Positions 8,723-18,091 are shown, numbered from the stretch's first letter. The stretch: DNA of 64,000 bases from Desulfobulbus rhabdoformis (GCF_016919065.1 NZ_JAFFQA010000019.1:22364-86363), one strand, 5' to 3'. Numbers and translations: made by a program. The notes: generated by a model from the letters alone, not told the origin.

Positions 8723-10512
8723 TAGTCGCCCTCACCCGCAAAGTGATGTGCAAGCGCGGCTGCCAGTTCGCTCTTGAGCTGGTTTTCCGTTTCCTCAATT
8801 TCACCCAGCAGCTTTTTATACTTCTCCAACAGCACGTCGGGATCAAAGATTTCTTCTTCCGGTGCGTTGGGGTTTTTGATATCCAGGTTAAAAATCGGCC
8901 AGTAAATGCGGTCACCCGCTGCTTGGGCGTCACGTGCCTGCAAGCGCAGGGCGTCTACCTGCGGACGCAATTCCTCAATTTCATCTTCCACCGGTTTGCG
9001 CACTTCCTGATCATTGACTCCTTTGATGGAATCGCGCAGGTCGCGCACCCGGTTTTCCAGCTCCATGGCCGTGTTGTTCAAGGACTCCGCCTCGCCCCAG
9101 TGCGGCTGGGCCAGACTTTCCGCCTGCTCACGTTTTGCCTTGAAATCAATCTTCCAGGCACACTCGTTTTCCACCCGGTCGGCGAAATCGTTGTCCTCGG
9201 AACCCCACCACTCCTTCTCGGGAGCAAATTCTTCCAGTCGGATCGGCTTCGTCTTGGAGTAACTCTTGTAGCCTGCCGGGTAGAGGTGTTCGTAGAACCA
9301 GATGGTTTCGGTGTGAAAATGCTCGCTGCCGTCGTCCGTCACTGCACCTTTGGTGAAAAAAAGCAGGTTGGTCTTGATGGTGGTGTAGGGAGCGAACACT
9401 CCCTTGGGCAGGCGAACGATGGTGTGCAGCTTACATTCGCGCAGCAGCAACTTTTTCAAGGTGCCTTTGATGCCGTCTCCAAAGAGAAAGCCGTCAGGCA
9501 GGACCACGGCGGCGCGGCCGTTTTCCTTAAGCAGCTTCTTAATAATCAGCGCCATGAACATGTCGGCGGTTTCTCGGGTTCTGAGATCGGGAGGGAAGGT
9601 TCCGCCTACAGTATCTTCTTCATAACCGCCAAAAGGAGGATTGGTGATCAGACAGTCCACCCTATTCCCTCGTGTCCATTCGTTCCAACCGGTTGCCAAG
9701 GTATTACGGTGCTCGATCTGGCTGGGCACATCGATGCCGTGCAGCAGCATGTTGGTGGTACAGAGAAGGTGCGGCAACTGTTTCTTTTCAATGCCGTGAA
9801 TCAACTCCTCGATTGCGCGTTGGTCCTCGGGGCCGGACTTGGTGGTGCGCTGCTTGCGAAAATGATCGATGGCGGCGGTAAGGAAGCCGCCGGTGCCGCA
9901 GGCCGGGTCGAGCACGGACTCACGTTTTTTCAGGTTGGGATTGACTCTATCGACCATAAAGGCGGTGATGGCGCGGGGGGTATAAAATTCACCGGCATTG
10001 CCGGCACCGCGCAGATCGTTGAGCATCTGCTCGTAGACGTCGCCCAGGCTGGCACGGGTCTTAAAATCGTGGAAGTTGATCACCTCTTCCAGTTTTTCGA
10101 TCACCGCCATCATCTGCGGGCCAGATTTCATGAAGTTGTTGGCATCCTCAAAGATCTGTTTAATGACTTTATGAGACGGGCTTTGGCTGGGGTCGATCTG
10201 CTCTTTCAGGGCCGGAAAAAGCTCATTGTTGACGAAGCCAATCAACTCACTGCCGGCAATCTGCGGTTTCTTTTTCCCTTCGGCGTCAGGCAGATATTTG
10301 GCCCAGTTACGCCAACGGAAGCGCTCGGGCAGCGGGGATTTATACGGCTGGCCTTGATCTTTGGCATCGTCTTCCCATTCTTCTTCACGCTGGTCAAAGA
10401 CTTTAAGAAACAGCATCCAGGTGAGCTGGCCCAGGCGTTGGGCATCGCCATCGACACCATCGTCTTTGCGCATGATGTCCTGGATTGATTTAATAGTACT
10501 GCTGAGATTCAT
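8722..10512 (-). CDS. hsdM: HsdM, type I restriction-modification N6-adenine methyltransferase
   Basis: HsdM methylates adenine in the target chosen by HsdS, using S-adenosylmethionine, and protects the host chromosome. The 596-residue sequence has an N-terminal helical HsdM domain, then GEFYTPRAI at 174-182, SAM-binding DPACGTGGF at 202-210 and catalytic NPPFGG at 291-296. All are intact. A coiled, charged C-terminal region (about 440-596) fits the HsdS-binding end. The gene lies 38 bp downstream of hsdR and overlaps hsdS by 1 bp, so the modification and specificity subunits are coupled. Confidence 0.96.
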   Translation of the reverse strand: MNLSSTIKSIQDIMRKDDGVDGDAQRLGQLTWMLFLKVFDQREEEWEDDAKDQGQPYKSPLPERFRWRNWAKYLPDAEGKKKPQIAGSELIGFVNNELFPALKEQIDPSQSPSHKVIKQIFEDANNFMKSGPQMMAVIEKLEEVINFHDFKTRASLGDVYEQMLNDLRGAGNAGEFYTPRAITAFMVDRVNPNLKKRESVLDPACGTGGFLTAAIDHFRKQRTTKSGPEDQRAIEELIHGIEKKQLPHLLCTTNMLLHGIDVPSQIEHRNTLATGWNEWTRGNRVDCLITNPPFGGYEEDTVGGTFPPDLRTRETADMFMALIIKKLLKENGRAAVVLPDGFLFGDGIKGTLKKLLLRECKLHTIVRLPKGVFAPYTTIKTNLLFFTKGAVTDDGSEHFHTETIWFYEHLYPAGYKSYSKTKPIRLEEFAPEKEWWGSEDNDFADRVENECAWKIDFKAKREQAESLAQPHWGEAESLNNTAMELENRVRDLRDSIKGVNDQEVRKPVEDEIEELRPQVDALRLQARDAQAAGDRIYWPIFNLDIKNPNAPEEEIFDPDVLLEKYKKLLGEIEETENQLKSELAAALAHHFAGEGD

Positions 10513-10550
10513 TACGTTCTTCTCTTGCTGTATCCGCCTTGCCCACAGGC

Positions 10551-13016
10551 TTAGGCGGCGTTTTGTCGGTGGGTATCGTAGAGTGCGCGTTCCAGCTCGT
10601 TGACGGCCTGGGTGTAGTGTTCCACACCACCAAATATGCCGCGACGGATTTGGGTCTTGCTGCCGAAACGATCAAAGGGAGGAAGTTCAAGCACCTTGGC
10701 GTCTTCCATATCCTGCACGCCATGGTCGGCAAATTTTTCCAAAAGGGCGTCGAGCACTGCCCGAGCTTGCCCGCCATACTTACTAAAGATGTCTCTTTTT
10801 TTCACCTGTTTGGCGCGCTCACGTCTGGTCAACGGTTTTTGATCAAAGGCGACATGCGACACCAGATCGAACAGATCAAGCTCTTGACCATTGTTCACTG
10901 CCTGCTGGAGGACTTCCAGGGGCAATCCCTGTTCCGTTAGCTCGTCGATGATGGCCTGCTTGCGCTCCGCCGTCTGCCAACGTTGCAGGAAACCGCTCAG
11001 GCTACCAAACTGTGCCCGCAGGGTTGCCCGAATATTATCCTTGAGCAAGACTCGGTAATCTTCGGTGATAAGCTTACCGTCCGCATCGAGATATTGGGAG
11101 CGTTCAACGGCAATACGGACAGCAACATCGTCGATCACATACTTTACCTGGCCTTGACCGCCCTCGGTGGTTTCACCGGTGGTTTCATCCTGGTGTGGGA
11201 ATTCTGGTGTATACCCTGGCGGTAAGGGCTCGCTGGTTTCCATAGGAGTCGGAGATTCTGGGGGAACAACCGGGTCTTCGGGATGTGGTTCATAGACGGT
11301 CACTGGCTCGCCATCGAAGTCGGGATCGGCAAAAAGACGAGTGGCGCCCTTAAAGTCCATGATGGTGAAGTATAGCTTGCGGTAATCCTCACGAATCCGA
11401 GTGCCACGACCTATGATCTGCTTGAACTCGGTCATCGAGTTAATGGTTTGATCAAGAACAATGAGTTTGCAGGTTTTTGCATCCACACCGGTGCTGAGGA
11501 GTTTGGAGGTGGTGGCGATAACCGGATAGGGCTCATCGTTGTCGATGAAATAGGAGAGTTGGGCCTTGCCATCGGAATCGTCGCTGGTAATACGCATGAC
11601 GTACCGGCGATTGCTGGCTGCAGCAGGAATGAGCTTGACCAACTCCTGGCGCATACGCTCAGCATGATCTTGATCATCGCAGAAAACGATAGTCTTGGCC
11701 ATTGGGTCAGTATTTTTAAGGTATTCCCACACCCGTGCGGCCACAAGCTGGGTACGCTTTTCGAGAACGAGGTTTCGGTCGAAATCCTTGGTGTTGTAAA
11801 GACGCTGTTCCACCACCTGACCATGCTTATCAATTTTACCCTGCTCCGGGGTGTAGCCGATGGCATCGGCGTCAGTGGCGATACGGATTACTTTGTACGG
11901 GGCGAGAAAACCGTCGTCGATACCCTGTTTGAGCGAATAGGTGTAGATTGGCTCGCCGAAATATTTGTAGTTGTATTCCGGATCCTCAATCACCCGGATC
12001 TGTTGTTCCCGATCGAGTCGCGTTTTCTCCTTGGGCGTGGCGGTCAGGCCGATATGGGTTGCCTGATGAAAATAATCGAGTACATCCCGCCACGCCGAAT
12101 CATCGGTGGCGCTGCCCCGATGACACTCATCGATCACGACTAGATCAAAAAAATCAGCCGGAAATTGTCGGTAAATTTGTTTCCATTCCTCTTTGCCGGT
12201 CACCGCCTGGTATAAGGCCAGATAGATCTCATAATTCTTTTTGACCTCACGGTTGGTGATCTTGTGCATGACCTCACCGAAGGGGGCAAAGTCCTGTTGC
12301 ATCGTCTGATCGACCAGGATGTTGCGATCGGCGAGAAAGAGGATGCGTTGTTTGACCTTGGCCTTCCACAGGCGCCAGATTATTTGAAAGGCGGTGTAGG
12401 TCTTGCCGGTACCGGTAGCCATGACCAGAAGCATCCTATTGCGCCCCAGGCTGATGGCCTCAATGGCACGATTGATGGCTACCCGCTGGTAATAGCGCGG
12501 TTCTCGGCCACTTCCGTCGGTGTGATAGGGTTGATCAAGTAAACGGACAGATTGAGGATCGTTGAGCCCCTTCCATTGCTGGTAGAGAATCCAAAGTTCC
12601 TCTAAGTTTGGGAAGGCATCGAGAGAAAATGTGCGTTCGACGGCCTGACTTAGGCCGGTGCGATCGTGGAGGAGAAATTCTTTTCCGTTGCTACTGACAG
12701 CAAAAGGGACGTCAAGCATTTCGGCATATAGCAGTGCTTGTTGCATGCCGTGCCCGACAGAATACTTTGCTTGTTTAGCCTCAATAACTACAAGGGGAAG
12801 ATTGGGCTTAGCATAGAGTACATAATCAGCCCGTTTGGGGCCGCCCTTGGCTTGCGGATCACGAATGCGGGCTGCAAGAGTGCCGCGAACCATGACCCGG
12901 CCAGCGGTCAGTTTCACTTCTTCGCGAAACTGATGCTGCTGCCAACCTGCATTTTGGATGGCCGGGGTGATGTATTTGGTGCAGACATCGCGTTCGGAGA
13001 GTTGTTCTATATTCAT
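10551..13016 (-). CDS. hsdR: HsdR, type I restriction endonuclease motor subunit
   Basis: HsdR translocates DNA by ATP hydrolysis and cuts it at a distance from the recognition site. The 821-residue product has an N-terminal nuclease domain with Asp64, then E-A-K at 79-81 and the QxxxY helix near 93-97. A superfamily 2 helicase follows, with Walker A ATGTGKT at about 200-206 and DECH at 297-300, and the second RecA lobe includes QIIGRGTRIRED. It is the first gene of the operon. The order R-M-S followed by ATPase-HNH is unusual only in the last two genes. No frameshift is seen. Confidence 0.96.
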   Translation of the reverse strand: MNIEQLSERDVCTKYITPAIQNAGWQQHQFREEVKLTAGRVMVRGTLAARIRDPQAKGGPKRADYVLYAKPNLPLVVIEAKQAKYSVGHGMQQALLYAEMLDVPFAVSSNGKEFLLHDRTGLSQAVERTFSLDAFPNLEELWILYQQWKGLNDPQSVRLLDQPYHTDGSGREPRYYQRVAINRAIEAISLGRNRMLLVMATGTGKTYTAFQIIWRLWKAKVKQRILFLADRNILVDQTMQQDFAPFGEVMHKITNREVKKNYEIYLALYQAVTGKEEWKQIYRQFPADFFDLVVIDECHRGSATDDSAWRDVLDYFHQATHIGLTATPKEKTRLDREQQIRVIEDPEYNYKYFGEPIYTYSLKQGIDDGFLAPYKVIRIATDADAIGYTPEQGKIDKHGQVVEQRLYNTKDFDRNLVLEKRTQLVAARVWEYLKNTDPMAKTIVFCDDQDHAERMRQELVKLIPAAASNRRYVMRITSDDSDGKAQLSYFIDNDEPYPVIATTSKLLSTGVDAKTCKLIVLDQTINSMTEFKQIIGRGTRIREDYRKLYFTIMDFKGATRLFADPDFDGEPVTVYEPHPEDPVVPPESPTPMETSEPLPPGYTPEFPHQDETTGETTEGGQGQVKYVIDDVAVRIAVERSQYLDADGKLITEDYRVLLKDNIRATLRAQFGSLSGFLQRWQTAERKQAIIDELTEQGLPLEVLQQAVNNGQELDLFDLVSHVAFDQKPLTRRERAKQVKKRDIFSKYGGQARAVLDALLEKFADHGVQDMEDAKVLELPPFDRFGSKTQIRRGIFGGVEHYTQAVNELERALYDTHRQNAA

Positions 13017-13362
13017 GAACCATCCTCATTGCTTAGCACGCAACAAATTCAAACAGCAGGCAGTATCTTGGTAACTATTTGTTTTTCATACAAGACAATG
13101 ATAATTTAATCAACAAATCCCCATTTTTCTTTGCTTCGATGTATCTTTTTATCTCCGTTCAACTTGGCAATTACCAAGAGTTAGAGATGAGATAGAAAAC
13201 TACGCTTTGAATTCGTTTCAATTTTGAATCTCACCGTGTTAATTACCTTCGGATTCCAGCATGTTACCAGAGGGATGATTCTCAATGAGCGAAGTTATCG
13301 AGTTTGTTTTTATGACTCAATTTATCAGGTATTTACGGCTATCGAAGATGTGTGGCAGCGCA
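13017..13362. other. AT-rich gap between hsdR start and integrase 3' end
   Basis: This is 346 bp lying upstream of the defence operon and downstream of the integrase. Small frames on the plus strand only shadow the end of the integrase. The stretch is AT-rich and holds the probable hsdR promoter (listed separately). I see no terminator for a gene entering from the integrase side, so integrase transcription may run into the operon. Confidence 0.5.
13088..13116 (-). promoter_or_regulatory. Candidate sigma-70-like promoter for the hsdR operon
   Basis: Read on the minus strand, TTGTTG (13116-13111) is followed by a 17-bp AT-rich spacer and TTGTAT (13093-13088), about 71 nt upstream of the hsdR ATG. 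Spacing is ideal, and the -10 box matches the consensus moderately. This is pattern matching only. Confidence 0.35.
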
Positions 13363-14418
13363 TTACCTCCCAAGACTATCAATTGCCCCGATCGCGTTCA
13401 ACTTATGATCATCGAGGAAGTGGGTATACTTCATGGTCTGGCTGATATTTTTGTGCCCCATGATTTCGGCGACAGTGCGAATATCGACCCCATGCATAAT
13501 CAGATAGCTGGCCGCCGAATGGCGTAAACCGTACAGGGTAAAATTCGAAATCCCAGCGTACCTGCAGGCGTTATCAAATGAACGCCGGAAGTACCGGTGT
13601 GGCTGGTCACGCCCCTCCTGACTTGACGGCAGGAAGACACAGCCATTTTCACCCTCCCCTGCTGCTTTCATCCCTACTTTCATCCCCTCAAACATCTTGC
13701 GTATCGTTTTCGTCATAGGAACGCGCCGAGGGTCCGTTTTGGTCTCGGTGAGGTCAATCATCCCCTGTTCAAGTAGAACTTGATCCCATAGCAGGCCAGC
13801 GCCTTCTGAGGGGCGCATGGCTGTGTGCAAAAGTAGGAGCACGTAACAGTAGAGTTTTTCGGATTTAGAAACGCAGCAGAAGTCGAGCAGGGTGTCGATC
13901 TGTTTAGGGGTGAGGAGGGAGAGTCTGTTTTTGGGGGCGGAGGGGCGGCGAACTTCAGTTCCTGGATCATTCACCTCCAGTCCCCACTCGACCCTGGCCA
14001 TGCGGTACATGCAGGTGAGGAAGGACATATCCTGAATGACAGAGCTGGGGCCTACCTGCTGAAGGCGGTAGTCACGGTAGGAGGCAATATCTTTTGAGGA
14101 AATGGTTTGTAAGGACTTGCCTTCGAAGTAGCGAATGAGCCGACCACCGATTTCCTGATCGAGCCGCTGGGTGTTTCGTTTTTTTCTTGGCGCGACCGCC
14201 ATGGTGTATTTTTCCACAGCCTCATTGAACCGCATGTCATTGGCTGGCAGTTCCCCCGGGAGCGGTTCGCCTGAGCGCAGGAGCGCTTCAGTCTCCTCTG
14301 CCCAGGTCATGGCTTTTGCTTTACTGTCAAACGTCGCAGTTTCTCTTCGTCCTTTGACGCAAATAGATGCTCGAAAGACAGGTCCGAATTTTCGGTTTAT
14401 TCTCGTAATGGATGCCAT
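13363..14418 (-). CDS. Tyrosine-type site-specific integrase of the genomic island
   Basis: The 351-residue phage-type integrase has an N-terminal arm-binding and SAM-like region, then the catalytic residues of the tyrosine recombinase family. These are the Arg in HTAMRPSEGAGL, the Lys-bearing beta turn ETKTDPRRVPM, the H-x-x-R box in LYGLRHSAASYL, the second His in MGHKNIS and the nucleophile in MKYTHF. It ends close to tRNA-Pro, with the tRNA 3' end facing it. This is the normal layout for islands whose attachment site is the tRNA 3' end. No excisionase gene is visible in the window. All residues needed for activity appear present. Confidence 0.93.
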   Translation of the reverse strand: MASITRINRKFGPVFRASICVKGRRETATFDSKAKAMTWAEETEALLRSGEPLPGELPANDMRFNEAVEKYTMAVAPRKKRNTQRLDQEIGGRLIRYFEGKSLQTISSKDIASYRDYRLQQVGPSSVIQDMSFLTCMYRMARVEWGLEVNDPGTEVRRPSAPKNRLSLLTPKQIDTLLDFCCVSKSEKLYCYVLLLLHTAMRPSEGAGLLWDQVLLEQGMIDLTETKTDPRRVPMTKTIRKMFEGMKVGMKAAGEGENGCVFLPSSQEGRDQPHRYFRRSFDNACRYAGISNFTLYGLRHSAASYLIMHGVDIRTVAEIMGHKNISQTMKYTHFLDDHKLNAIGAIDSLGR

Positions 14419-14582
14419 CGTTTTTTTGTGTGTAAATTTGAGTGTAAATTTCCGTGCACAGGGAACGATGAATAACGATATACAACGATTAAAAACGAGT
14501 GCAACTCAAAATTATTTCACATAAAAACGTATAGTTAAACAACCAATTTGGCTGTAGACACTGAAAACACAGGAAAACACAC

Positions 14583-14622
14583 AAAAAAAGGGGTTAGACG
14601 CTTTAAAAAGCATCTAACCCCT
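14583..14622 (-). terminator. Intrinsic terminator after tRNA-Pro
   Basis: GGGGTTAGACGCT and AGCATCTAACCCC form a 13-bp stem with one C-A mismatch around a short AT loop. On the minus strand it is followed by seven T residues. It is placed just past the tRNA 3' end and would end the thrS-to-tRNA-Pro transcript before the island. Confidence 0.85.
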
Positions 14623-14631
14623 TGTAATTAC

Positions 14632-14708
14632 TGGTCGGAACGAGAGGATTTGAACCTCCGGCCCCCTGAACCCCATTCAGGTGCGCTACCAGGCTGCGCT
14701 ACGTTCCG
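14632..14708 (-). tRNA. tRNA-Pro (anticodon GGG), CCA encoded
   Basis: Read on the minus strand this is a 77-nt cloverleaf. The acceptor CGGAACG pairs with CGTTCCG, a standard D arm is present, and the anticodon stem CCTGA/TCAGG encloses a 7-nt loop with GGG at the anticodon positions. The T arm contains GGTTCAAATCC, and CCA is genomically encoded. Its 3' half is the likely attachment site of the neighbouring integrase, and the gene is kept intact on this side. Confidence 0.97.
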
Positions 14709-14759
14709 AGAAATGTGGAGCTGTATTTAGCATTGTTGAGCGGTCTCTGTCAACCACTT

Positions 14760-15155
14760 TTAGTTCTTTGGTTTATTTCCTTGTTCAAGCTGGGTAAGAA
14801 GTGCACGAAGCTCGGATTTAACTTGCTGAATTATATCGGCTTTCGCTTCTGAATCAGCTCCTTGTTTTGGCTGAGAAGTCTGCTCTAATGTACCGGTTTT
14901 CAGGGCCTGTTTCAGGTATTTCCTGGCACCTGAAATGGTATAGCCTTGCTGGTGGAGAAGGTCTTTGATCACCAGCAAGGTTTGGACATCTTTACGACGA
15001 TACAACCGCTGTTTTGATTTACCGCGAAAGGGTTTTATCAGCGCAAACTCCGATTCCCAATATCTGAGCACGTGGGTTTCAACACCAACCAGCTCACTCA
15101 CCTCACCGATCCGAAAATAGACCTTGTCAGGTATGTGGGAGAAATTCGAAGCCAT
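14760..15155 (-). CDS. MerR-family transcriptional regulator (pheT-ihfA operon type)
   Basis: The 131-residue protein has an N-terminal winged helix typical of MerR (FRIGEVSELVGVETHVLRYWESEF, residues about 14-36), then the RRKDVQTLLVIKDLL helix and a short coiled C-terminus without the ligand-binding cysteines of metal sensors. A small MerR protein directly after ihfA is a common arrangement in this lineage; its regulon is not known from the sequence. ATG 15155 is used because GAGG lies 8 nt upstream; the in-frame TTG just before it is less likely. Confidence 0.88.
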   Translation of the reverse strand: MASNFSHIPDKVYFRIGEVSELVGVETHVLRYWESEFALIKPFRGKSKQRLYRRKDVQTLLVIKDLLHQQGYTISGARKYLKQALKTGTLEQTSQPKQGADSEAKADIIQQVKSELRALLTQLEQGNKPKN

Positions 15156-15225
15156 CAATCGCGCCTCATGGTTTGCCCCTCACTGCTGTACCATCAAATG
15201 CTTGGTCGTAGGTTTTGTTATCGGC

Positions 15226-15522
15226 TTATTCGCAGGCGTTCAAACGCTCACGCAGTCGCTTACTGGGACGAAAGGAAACCATCTGACGCTTGGTAATGGT
15301 CATGGACTCACCAGTACGTGGGTTACGTCCACGGCGGGGCGACTTGTCGCGCACAGTCAGCGTACCAAACTGAACCAGTTTGATGGATTCGCCAGCAACC
15401 ATGGTATTCTTCATGGTCGCGAATACTGTATCCACTATCTCAGCAGCATTACGCTGGGAGACACCCAATTTTTCGTTAACGGAAATGGCTAATTCTTTGC
15501 GGGTTACATTTTTTTTCTTCAT
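15226..15522 (-). CDS. ihfA: IHF alpha subunit (HU/IHF family DNA-bending protein)
   Basis: The 98-residue HU-fold protein has the DNA-contacting beta arm with GRNPRTGESM and the N-terminal dimer helices (TRKELAISVNEKLGVS). IHF alpha, with IHF beta, bends DNA sharply at specific sites and supports sigma-54 promoters, recombination and chromosome packing. Its ATG overlaps the pheT stop as ATGA. The pheS-pheT-ihfA order is the same as in many Proteobacteria, which supports the alpha rather than HU assignment. Intact IHF fits the sigma-54-type regulator elsewhere in the window. Confidence 0.94.
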   Translation of the reverse strand: MKKKNVTRKELAISVNEKLGVSQRNAAEIVDTVFATMKNTMVAGESIKLVQFGTLTVRDKSPRRGRNPRTGESMTITKRQMVSFRPSKRLRERLNACE

Positions 15523-17966
15523 ACTTCTGATCCTTCACGATAACGGGCATTAAAATCTGCCATTAATTTTTTCACTATTTTTTGATGTGCTTTATCAACG
15601 GTTTTATCGTCGAGTGTGGCGGTGGCCGAACGATAGGTCAGGCCAAGTGCGACGCTCTTATGACCTGCCTCTATGGATTTGCCACGATATACATCAAAAA
15701 TCTCAGCGGACTCAAGGTATTTTTGCGACTGCTTGCGAATTGCCTGTAGCAGATCACCAGCGGGCACTCCATCCGGAACGACCAGGCTGATATCCCGTTT
15801 CACAGTGGGATACTTGGGCAGGGGATGAAACTGCTTTGGTGCCCGTTTAATTTTCAGGAGTTGATCAAGATCAATTTCCAAAAAGTAAACCGGCTGCTTG
15901 ATGTCAAATCCTTTCAAGGTCTTGGGATGAACAGCCCCCAGAGTACCGATGACAGTCTTCTGCGGACTGAGAACCAGGGCCTGCTGTGGGTCGCAGTAAG
16001 GCTGCAGGGTTTCCGGTGCATAGGTGAACATTGATCCGGGAGCGCCCTCGTCAATGCGCAGGGTTTGCAGTAGATTTACAGCGAGCCCCTTAATATCAAA
16101 AAAATCACCCTTTTGCTCGGAAAAATGAAGTGATTCAGCCTGGGGATAGCGTAATCCACTGAGTACAGCACAGAGGTACATTCGCTCCTCTGGTAACTCG
16201 CCTTCCTGCTTTTGGGTAAAAACCTTGCCGATTTCAAAAAGGCGAATATCCGGCTGCTGAAAATTGATATTCCGGCATACATTTTCAAGCAGTCCAGGCA
16301 AGAGCATGGAGCGCATGACCGCCTGCTCTTCAGTCAGTGGATTCAACAAACGTGTGAGCTGCCTGCGTTCGTCACCTTCGGAGATCTGGCAGAGGTCAAG
16401 ATGCGCCTCGCTGACAAAACTATAATTGATCGCCTCAAAGAATCCTTGGGCGGTCATCAAGGCGGCCGTCTCCTGACGTAGGGTCCGCATTGCATCACGC
16501 TTGGGATAATCCATGCGAATGAAGGGTTGCGAGGTCGGGATTTCGTTATATCCGACCAGACGGGCAACCTCTTCAACCAGGTCAATTTCGCGCTCGATAT
16601 CGATACGGAAACTGGGAACCTGCACTTCTAAAGTTTGGGCATCAAGTTCTTTAGTCGCGAATTCGATGGACTCGAGATAGGCTGCCACCTGGTTCAGACT
16701 CAGATCAATTCCGAGCAGACGATTAACACGTTCCAGGCGCAGTTGCAGGGTAATGAGTTCTTTTTGACCGGGATAGATATCAAGCCCACCAGATTCAGGT
16801 TCGGCAGCTGCGTATTCAACCATGAGGTTGACCGCACGCTCAAGCGCCTTATCCGCAAGGTTAGGATCGACACCACGTTCAAAGCGATAGGAGGCCTCTG
16901 AGGGGATACCCAGCTTACGCGCTGTGCGACGTATGGAAACCGGGTTAAAACAGGCGGATTCTAAAAGGATGGTCGTACTTTGTTCGGTGATCTCCGTATC
17001 CAACCCACCCATGACACCGGCAAGGGCAACCGGACGTTCGGCATCACAGATCAACAGCATATCCTCATCAAGGGTACGCTTGTTGGCATCCAAAGTCACC
17101 AGTTCAGTTTCACCGGTCTTAGGACCACGGACAACAATCTTTTTGCCGCGCAGGGTTTCAAAATCAAAGGCGTGCAGGGGTTGGCCAGACTCCAGCATAA
17201 CATAGTTGGTGATATCAACGATGTTATTGATGGGGCGCATCCCTACGGCACTTAAGCGTTGCTGCATCCATTCGGGTGCAGGGCCGATTTTGACGTTTTT
17301 CAGTTTGCGGGCTGTGTAACGTGGGCAAAGTTCAGCATCGTCGATCACCACCTCATAATCTACATTCTGACCGGTCAAAGGGGTGATATCGGCAACAAGC
17401 GGCTGCAAGGGCCCCCCGACAAAACTTGCTACCTCGCGGGCAATACCACGCACAGAGGCACAGTCAGGACGGTTGGGGGTCAGGTCGACTTCAATCACCG
17501 TATCGCGCATGGAGAGAGCATCGATAAGCGGAATACCGGCTGTCAAGGCCGCGTCCAGCTCCATAATGCCTGAATGATCACCGTCTATGCCCAGTTCACG
17601 AGAGGAACAGAGCATGCCGTGGGAGGCGACCCCGCGCATTTTGGATTTTTTGATCTTGGTGCCATCGGGCAGTTTGACACCCGGTTTGGCAAGAGCGGTG
17701 ACCATGCCCGCGTGCACATTGGGCGCACCGCAGACAATCTGCACAGTCTCCTCACCGTTGTCAACGGTGCAGACGCTCAGTTTGTCGGCATCCGGATGCT
17801 TACTGACTTCCGTAACGCGAGCAGTGGTAATAAAGGCGAGATCGGCAAACAATTCCTCAACGCTGTCAACTTCCAGACCAAGCATGGTCAGGCGGTCAGA
17901 AATCTGGGTTGACGTAACCCCTTGCGTGGAGACGAACTGATTGAGCCAGCTGAGTGTGAATTTCAT
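15519..17966 (-). CDS. pheT: Phenylalanine-tRNA ligase beta subunit
   Basis: The 815-residue protein has all PheT modules in order. The EMAP-type tRNA-binding domain covers about 40-150 (HPDADKLSVCTVDNG), followed by the B3/4 editing region (about 210-400, DVDLTPNRPDCASVRGIAREVA before it) and the B5 domain. The catalytic-like core includes RQETAALMTAQGF, and the C-terminal FDX-ACB anticodon-binding domain carries YPTVKRDISLVV. It forms the alpha2-beta2 enzyme with PheS and edits mischarged tyrosine. A strong terminator-like hairpin separates it from pheS, so expression may depend on readthrough or its own promoter. Confidence 0.98.
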   Translation of the reverse strand: MKFTLSWLNQFVSTQGVTSTQISDRLTMLGLEVDSVEELFADLAFITTARVTEVSKHPDADKLSVCTVDNGEETVQIVCGAPNVHAGMVTALAKPGVKLPDGTKIKKSKMRGVASHGMLCSSRELGIDGDHSGIMELDAALTAGIPLIDALSMRDTVIEVDLTPNRPDCASVRGIAREVASFVGGPLQPLVADITPLTGQNVDYEVVIDDAELCPRYTARKLKNVKIGPAPEWMQQRLSAVGMRPINNIVDITNYVMLESGQPLHAFDFETLRGKKIVVRGPKTGETELVTLDANKRTLDEDMLLICDAERPVALAGVMGGLDTEITEQSTTILLESACFNPVSIRRTARKLGIPSEASYRFERGVDPNLADKALERAVNLMVEYAAAEPESGGLDIYPGQKELITLQLRLERVNRLLGIDLSLNQVAAYLESIEFATKELDAQTLEVQVPSFRIDIEREIDLVEEVARLVGYNEIPTSQPFIRMDYPKRDAMRTLRQETAALMTAQGFFEAINYSFVSEAHLDLCQISEGDERRQLTRLLNPLTEEQAVMRSMLLPGLLENVCRNINFQQPDIRLFEIGKVFTQKQEGELPEERMYLCAVLSGLRYPQAESLHFSEQKGDFFDIKGLAVNLLQTLRIDEGAPGSMFTYAPETLQPYCDPQQALVLSPQKTVIGTLGAVHPKTLKGFDIKQPVYFLEIDLDQLLKIKRAPKQFHPLPKYPTVKRDISLVVPDGVPAGDLLQAIRKQSQKYLESAEIFDVYRGKSIEAGHKSVALGLTYRSATATLDDKTVDKAHQKIVKKLMADFNARYREGSEV

Positions 17967-18053
17967 GTGAGTGTATCCTGCAAACAGCGTTATCGTTTTG
18001 AAAGACGGGACTTAATCCCATACGAACGACGAAAAAGACAGAGGCCGAACACG

Positions 18054-18091
18054 AAAAAACCACACCGGAGACATGCTTTTCCGGTGTGGTT
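18054..18091 (-). terminator. Intrinsic terminator between pheS and pheT
   Basis: AACCACACCGGA (18058-18069) and TCCGGTGTGGTT (18080-18091) make a perfect 12-bp stem with a 10-nt loop. Read on the minus strand it runs straight into a T tract complementary to 18054-18059. It lies in the 185-bp gap between two genes whose products must be made in equal amounts. Confidence 0.85.

Noticed and set aside
1..13362. Left attachment repeat of the island (copy of the tRNA-Pro 3' end)
   Set aside because: I looked for the GAGAGGATTTGAACC part of the tRNA and found no second copy in the window.
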